Source: JBBRMW01 sp965246845 (GTDB lineage: Bacteria > Chloroflexota > Anaerolineae > Aggregatilineales > UBA2796). Taken from it: a DNA stretch of 64,000 nt. This document shows, piece by piece, positions 60,393-64,000 of the stretch (the stretch's first letter is position 1; each line of letters starts with the position of its first letter). A program made the translations under genes and the position numbers. The notes beneath the pieces were generated by a model. It was not told the origin of the DNA. It saw nothing but the letters and a program-made list of their open reading frames with translations, and ran no database searches. The DNA is taken from contig CBDFFR010000012.1 of assembly GCA_965246845.1 (NCBI GenBank), positions 1,116,001-1,180,000 of the forward strand, read 5' to 3'.

Positions 60393-61777
60393 TATTTCAA
60401 TCCTCGTTCAGCCAGCGCTTGCCCGACCGCATCCATGCACGCCAAATCCGCTTCCGAATAGTTGCGAGAGATCAGGATACCGCTCGCGCCGCCCTCGAAT
60501 GCGGCGTGGACGCCTTCGCGCACTTCCTGCGGCGTGATCGGCTTTGTCGCGCCGCCATCACCCACGCCGACGCCGATCCCGGAATAGACTTTACACTTAC
60601 CGCCTGTCGCATCTACGAGGTCGCGTGTCCATTGCTTGACGTATTCCGACTTGAACCCGCTCATTGCTGCTTCGCCATACGGCGCAATGAACGGCGAAAG
60701 TTCAAGGATCGACGCAAGCGCGTTGTACGCGCCTTCCGGGGTCGCATCCGCGAGCAGCCCCTTTTGCCAATTATCGGAGAAGTTCGCGAAGCGTGCGCCC
60801 GCCGGGGTGTGATACAACACGGGCTTGAGCCAATCCGCGTACTGCGCGTATTCTGCCGGGTCGTATTGCGCCTTCGCGTAGGGATTATAGGTATTGATGA
60901 TCTGCCAGATGCCGTAACCGACCTCGTGCTTCGGGTTGAAGTATCGCACAACGCCCGCGATCTCGTGATAAAACGCCTGATGCGCGTCCAACCACAGCTT
61001 TTCCCACATCAGCACTTCCGGGTGATGTAGCACCAGCCGCATGAACGAGACGAACACACCATCGCGCGGACGCTCGCCCTTGCGCACGCCTTGCAGAAAC
61101 AGGTCCATTTTCTGATAGCCTTCGATGGCACGCTCGACGTTGATCCCGCGCGCCCGTGCTTCGGCTTTGAAATAGTCATCGAACCCCGTGCTGCTATCGC
61201 CACGCATGATGTCCATCAGTGGGCTGTGCCGCTCGATACCCCACAGCAGCCCGTCGAGATCATGGCTGCGCAACCAATCCTCGATGACCGAATGCCACCA
61301 CGTTTTATACCCCGGATTGAGCAGCGAAGGCCGCGTCGCGACCTTGCCCCAATGGTCACGATCCAGAAAGTGGACCGACCCCGGCTGCCAGATGTGCCGG
61401 ATCGCGGAGGAGGACGTTTCGCAGTAATACGGGTAGACCTTCATGCCGCGCTTCTTCGCCGCCGGGATCACCTCCGCAAGCGTATCGAAGCCCGCGTAGA
61501 GCGGGTCCGGCGCGCTGAATTCCTTATGAGCCGTGTTTTGATAATATTGCGGGTTCGATTTGAAAAATGCGCCGCCTTCCAGGTTGTCCGGCTCCTGCAC
61601 GCCGTGATCGGGGAAGCCATAGGCCGCGCGTCCGGCGTTGCCCCGGCTCCACGAGAGCGCCGAGATGAGCAGCGCGTTCACGCCCGCGCGTTCCTGTAGA
61701 ATATCGAGGACCTGCTCGACGCCTTCATCAATGAAGCTGATCGCGCCGATTTGTACCCCTACCCATGTTTGCGCCAT
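60392..61777 (-). CDS. uncharacterised TIM-barrel-like protein in uptake operon
   Basis: A 461-aa soluble protein without signal peptide. It has the look of a glycoside-hydrolase-type barrel: VLDILQERAGVNALLISALSW at the N-terminus, GFDTLAEVIPAAKKRGMKVYPYYCE, LNPGYKTWWHSVIEDWLRSHDLDGLLWGIERHSP, and ASILELSPFIAPYG followed by a C-terminal GASGILISRNYSEADLACM. An acidic residue in LLWGIER could be catalytic. No firm family name can be given. It lies between the ABC permeases and the oxidoreductase, so it probably acts on the imported compound. Confidence 0.65.
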   Translation of the reverse strand: MAQTWVGVQIGAISFIDEGVEQVLDILQERAGVNALLISALSWSRGNAGRAAYGFPDHGVQEPDNLEGGAFFKSNPQYYQNTAHKEFSAPDPLYAGFDTLAEVIPAAKKRGMKVYPYYCETSSSAIRHIWQPGSVHFLDRDHWGKVATRPSLLNPGYKTWWHSVIEDWLRSHDLDGLLWGIERHSPLMDIMRGDSSTGFDDYFKAEARARGINVERAIEGYQKMDLFLQGVRKGERPRDGVFVSFMRLVLHHPEVLMWEKLWLDAHQAFYHEIAGVVRYFNPKHEVGYGIWQIINTYNPYAKAQYDPAEYAQYADWLKPVLYHTPAGARFANFSDNWQKGLLADATPEGAYNALASILELSPFIAPYGEAAMSGFKSEYVKQWTRDLVDATGGKCKVYSGIGVGVGDGGATKPITPQEVREGVHAAFEGGASGILISRNYSEADLACMDAVGQALAERGLK

Positions 61778-61814
61778 ACGAAATCGTCATCCTTTGTGAA
61801 TTTTACAGGTGAGA

Positions 61815-61843
61815 CGGGCGGACACATCGGTTCGCCCCTACAC
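61815..61843. repeat. intergenic hairpin repeat, copy 5
   Basis: GGGCGGAC and TTCGCCC arms around ACATCGG, followed by CTACACA. Sits between the permease and barrel-protein genes inside the operon. Confidence 0.6.
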
Positions 61844-61870
61844 AGACACGCGGTACTCCGCCGCAAACTA

Positions 61871-62827
61871 TCACGACCGCCCCCGCAAACGCGGATCGAG
61901 AAAATCGCGCGCCCAGTCGCCGAGAATATTCATCGCGAGGACCGTCAGCATGATCGCGAGGCCGGGGAAAATCGCCAGCCACCAGCTCCCACTGAGCAAA
62001 TTGTCGCGGCTCTCCGCGATCATCGCGCCCCACGTCGGCACGGTCGGCGGCACACCGAGTCCGAGGAACGAGAGCGAGGCTTCGGTCAGGATCGCGCTCG
62101 CGACATTGAAGGACGCGATTACGATCAGTGGCGCGATGATATTGGGCATCACCGTTCGGAACATGATCGCGATGTTCCGCGCGCCAATCGAACGCGCCGC
62201 CTCGACGTATTCCTTCTCGCGCTGCGAAATGGTTTGCCCGCGCGCCAATCGCGCATACGTCACCCACTGCCCGATCCCCAGCACGATCACGAGGTTGATC
62301 ACGCCCGGACCCAATATCACGAGGAACATGATCGCGAGCAAAATGAACGGGAACGCGAGTTCGATTTCCGCGAGCCGCATGATCACGTCGTCTACGAAGC
62401 CACCGACATACCCGGCCAGCAAGCCGAGCAGCGTCCCCAGCGTGCCGCCAATCGCAACGGCGGTCAGGCCGATCACGGTGGAAACGCGCGCTCCATAGAG
62501 CAGCCGCGACAGCACATCGCGCCCCAATGTATCCGTGCCGAGCGGGAACTCGACCACGCCCGCCGCGTTCACCGCAAACGGCTCTTTGAGGCGCTTCACA
62601 AGTGTTTGGCGGTTCGGGTCCTTTGGCGCGAGCTGTGGCGCGAAGGCTGCGCAGAACGCGACGACGATCAGAATCAGGATCGCGAGCAGCGGCCACTTCG
62701 CGCGGACAAGGCTGCGCGACGCGCGACGCCACACGGACGGCTCACGAAATTCGCGCACACGCGCCGCAAGTGACGGAATTGCAGGCGTCAGCGCAGGTTC
62801 AGAAGGGAGAGTCGTTTGTACAGTCAT
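61871..62827 (-). CDS. ABC transporter permease, OppC/DppC type
   Basis: A 318-aa membrane protein with an N-terminal cytosolic extension and six helices. OppC signatures: FPLGTDTLGRDVLSRLLYGARVS and the EAA-like loop EYVEAARSIGARNIAIMFRTVMPNIIAPLIV. It pairs with the upstream OppB-type permease, 4 nt away, to form the channel of an oligopeptide/oligosaccharide importer. Confidence 0.93.
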   Translation of the reverse strand: MTVQTTLPSEPALTPAIPSLAARVREFREPSVWRRASRSLVRAKWPLLAILILIVVAFCAAFAPQLAPKDPNRQTLVKRLKEPFAVNAAGVVEFPLGTDTLGRDVLSRLLYGARVSTVIGLTAVAIGGTLGTLLGLLAGYVGGFVDDVIMRLAEIELAFPFILLAIMFLVILGPGVINLVIVLGIGQWVTYARLARGQTISQREKEYVEAARSIGARNIAIMFRTVMPNIIAPLIVIASFNVASAILTEASLSFLGLGVPPTVPTWGAMIAESRDNLLSGSWWLAIFPGLAIMLTVLAMNILGDWARDFLDPRLRGRS

Positions 62828-62831
62828 CGCG

Positions 62832-63809
62832 TTAACTCAATCGAATACGCGGGTCGATGTAGCCGTAGAGTATATCGACCAGCAGGTTGATCAGGACGAA
62901 CAGCAGCGCGAAAATGACGACCGACGCCTGCACAAGCGGTATATCGCGCTGGTTGATCGCGTTGAAGACCAGCCGCCCGACGCCCGGCCACGAAAATACT
63001 GTTTCGACCACCACGACTCCGCTCAACAGAAAACCGAACTCCAGACCGAGCATCGTCACGATGGGGATTAACGCATTACGGAAGGCGTGGCGAATGATCA
63101 CGGCGCGCTCGCGCAGCCCTTTGGAGCGTGCTGTAATGACATAATCCTGCGGCAGGGTTTCGAGCATCGAGGAGCGCACCAGCCGCGCGTTACGCGAGAG
63201 CGAGAAGACCGCAATCGTAATTCCCGGCATGAGCAGATAGCGTAGTCCTTCCGGGATGTTCGCGATAGCCAGTTGGAAGTCGCCCTTGAGCAGTGGATCG
63301 AGGACCGCAGTGTGGCCGCTGATCGGCAGCCAGCGCAGTTGCAAGCCGACCAGCAAAATCAGGAAGATTCCGAGCGCGAAGCTGGGAATCGATTGGCCGA
63401 TCATTGCAAAAATCATCGTCCCGCCGTCGAGCGCCGTACCGCGCCGGGTCGCGGAGAAAATACCAATCGGGATTGCCAGCACCGTCGATATAAACATCGC
63501 GAAAAAGGTGAGTTCGAGCGTGGCGGGCAACCGTTCCATAATCAGATTGAATGCGGGTTCCTTGAAGCGCAGCGACGTACCGAGGTCGCCGCGCGCGAGT
63601 TGTCCCAGGTACGATATATATTGTTCTGGCAACGGGCGGTCGAAACCGAGCTGCGTGCGCAGCCGCGCGATTTCTTCCTTGCTGGCGCGTTCGTTTGCAT
63701 AGAATATGGTTGGGTCGCCCGTCGCGTGCAGTGACATGAACGAGAGCAACGTCACGCCAAAAATGACGAAAACCGATTGCAAGACGCGCCGCAGGATGTA
63801 TTTGAACAT
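62832..63809 (-). CDS. ABC transporter permease, OppB/DppB type
   Basis: A 325-aa membrane protein beginning MFKYILRRVLQSVFVIFGVTLLSF, the standard OppB start, with six helices and the EAA loop YVITARSKGLRERAVIIRHAFRNALIPIVTMLG. The ATG at 63809 (AAGG 7 nt upstream) was chosen. The longer frame to 63938 translates a repeat element (its TSVRPYT-type residues recur wherever the repeat occurs). Confidence 0.93.
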   Translation of the reverse strand: MFKYILRRVLQSVFVIFGVTLLSFMSLHATGDPTIFYANERASKEEIARLRTQLGFDRPLPEQYISYLGQLARGDLGTSLRFKEPAFNLIMERLPATLELTFFAMFISTVLAIPIGIFSATRRGTALDGGTMIFAMIGQSIPSFALGIFLILLVGLQLRWLPISGHTAVLDPLLKGDFQLAIANIPEGLRYLLMPGITIAVFSLSRNARLVRSSMLETLPQDYVITARSKGLRERAVIIRHAFRNALIPIVTMLGLEFGFLLSGVVVVETVFSWPGVGRLVFNAINQRDIPLVQASVVIFALLFVLINLLVDILYGYIDPRIRLS

Positions 63810-63835
63810 GGGAAAACCTTCGCTATTTTCAAGAC

Positions 63836-63910
63836 GGGTCGGGCAAGCCGCGACCCCTACACCATACATCGCGCGTTTTGTGTAGGGGCGGACCGATGTG
63901 TCCGCCCACA
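63836..63910. repeat. intergenic hairpin repeat, copy 6
   Basis: GGGTCGGGC...GCCGCGACCC (63836-63855), a short core, and TGTAGGGGCGGAC...GTCCGCCCACA (63881-63910). Same two-hairpin layout as copy 1. It separates the binding-protein and OppB genes. Confidence 0.7.
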
Positions 63911-63914
63911 GGAT

Positions 63915-63936
63915 GGGATCGAACGAATCCGATCCC
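63915..63936 (-). other. 7-bp hairpin downstream of binding-protein gene
   Basis: GGGATCG and CGATCCC with an 8-nt loop, no T-tract. Located just after the binding-protein stop on the minus strand; may protect the 3' end of a processed mRNA, as often found in binding-protein operons. Confidence 0.4.
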
Positions 63937-63950
63937 ACTATACGGCAGAG

Positions 63951-64000
63951 TTACTTTAGCTTCGCGCTCTCGATATGGATTTTATCGGCTTGCGCGGTCC
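63951..64000 (-). CDS. C-terminal end of an ABC substrate-binding protein (partial)
   Basis: The last 16 codons of a minus-strand gene (TAQADKIHIESAKLK, then TAA) running off the window. By its position upstream of OppB/OppC permease genes it is most likely the periplasmic binding protein of the same importer. The tail alone has no diagnostic motif. Confidence 0.45.
   Translation of the reverse strand, partial: TAQADKIHIESAKLK

Noticed and set aside
61751..62773. Plus-strand 340-codon open frame
   Set aside because: Antisense to the OppC permease and reading through a repeat copy.
63810..63938. N-terminal extension of OppB
   Set aside because: Translates the intergenic repeat; standard OppB N-terminus begins at 63809.

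Overview
The window is a G+C-rich bacterial chromosome segment whose gene content best fits the Chloroflexota, probably an Anaerolineae-like lineage. The supporting evidence is an archaeal-style mevalonate operon (HMG-CoA synthase with an ACKAG active site plus class II HMG-CoA reductase), a short prolyl-tRNA synthetase ending in Tyr, a split lycopene cyclase (CrtYc/CrtYd), many secreted beta-propeller proteins with Pro/Thr-rich linkers, and YfhO, DUF3352 and DUF3500 proteins. This is inference from families; no rRNA or tRNA gene was found to test it.

Layout. 1-13.5 kb: the end of a fused beta-oxidation enzyme, then mostly housekeeping and hypothetical genes (Tat-exported DUF3500 protein, Mrp ATPase, secreted propeller, XTP pyrophosphatase, winged-helix protein, FAD amine oxidase, ProS), a VapBC-like toxin-antitoxin pair whose toxin carries two frameshifts that cancel, and a double DUF1990 protein. 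13.5-18 kb (minus strand): mevalonate operon HMG-CoA reductase > zinc-ribbon protein > HMG-CoA synthase > thiolase-like protein. The last gene has lost its catalytic Cys and His, the most striking anomaly here. 18-25 kb: a degenerate tyrosine-kinase-like polysaccharide protein, a hydrolase, a GNAT protein, a secreted protein made of five 43-residue repeats, queA and a metal ABC transporter behind a Fur-like box. 25-34.5 kb: aminotransferase and a carotenoid cluster (phytoene synthase, glycosyltransferase, CrtYc, CrtYd, acyltransferase), then rhomboid, DUF1349, GNAT, an AAA ATPase and a small FtsB-like protein.

34.5-41.6 kb: orphan sugar-binding lipoprotein-like protein, a GT2/GT39 glycosyltransferase pair, a DUF3352 protein and a divergent AroE. 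41.9-49 kb: two paralogous TolB-like envelope proteins, one carrying about 470 residues of Pro/Thr heptads, followed by an ECF sigma factor and a likely membrane anti-sigma. 49-57.3 kb: YfhO membrane protein, prepilin peptidase facing a 48-residue Flp pilin, FHA protein, propeller, RseP, HEAT and TPR proteins. 57.4-64 kb (minus strand): an ABC-uptake and catabolism operon (binding protein end, two Opp/Dpp permeases, uncharacterised barrel-like protein, Gfo/Idh oxidoreductase, aminotransferase, SDR).

A family of intergenic hairpin repeats (GTAGGGGCGGAC-type arms) occurs at six places. Many genes overlap by 1-4 nt (TAATG, ATGA), several start at TTG or GTG, and several convergent pairs overlap at their 3' ends. 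Because of the high G+C content, long antisense open frames are common and were discarded.
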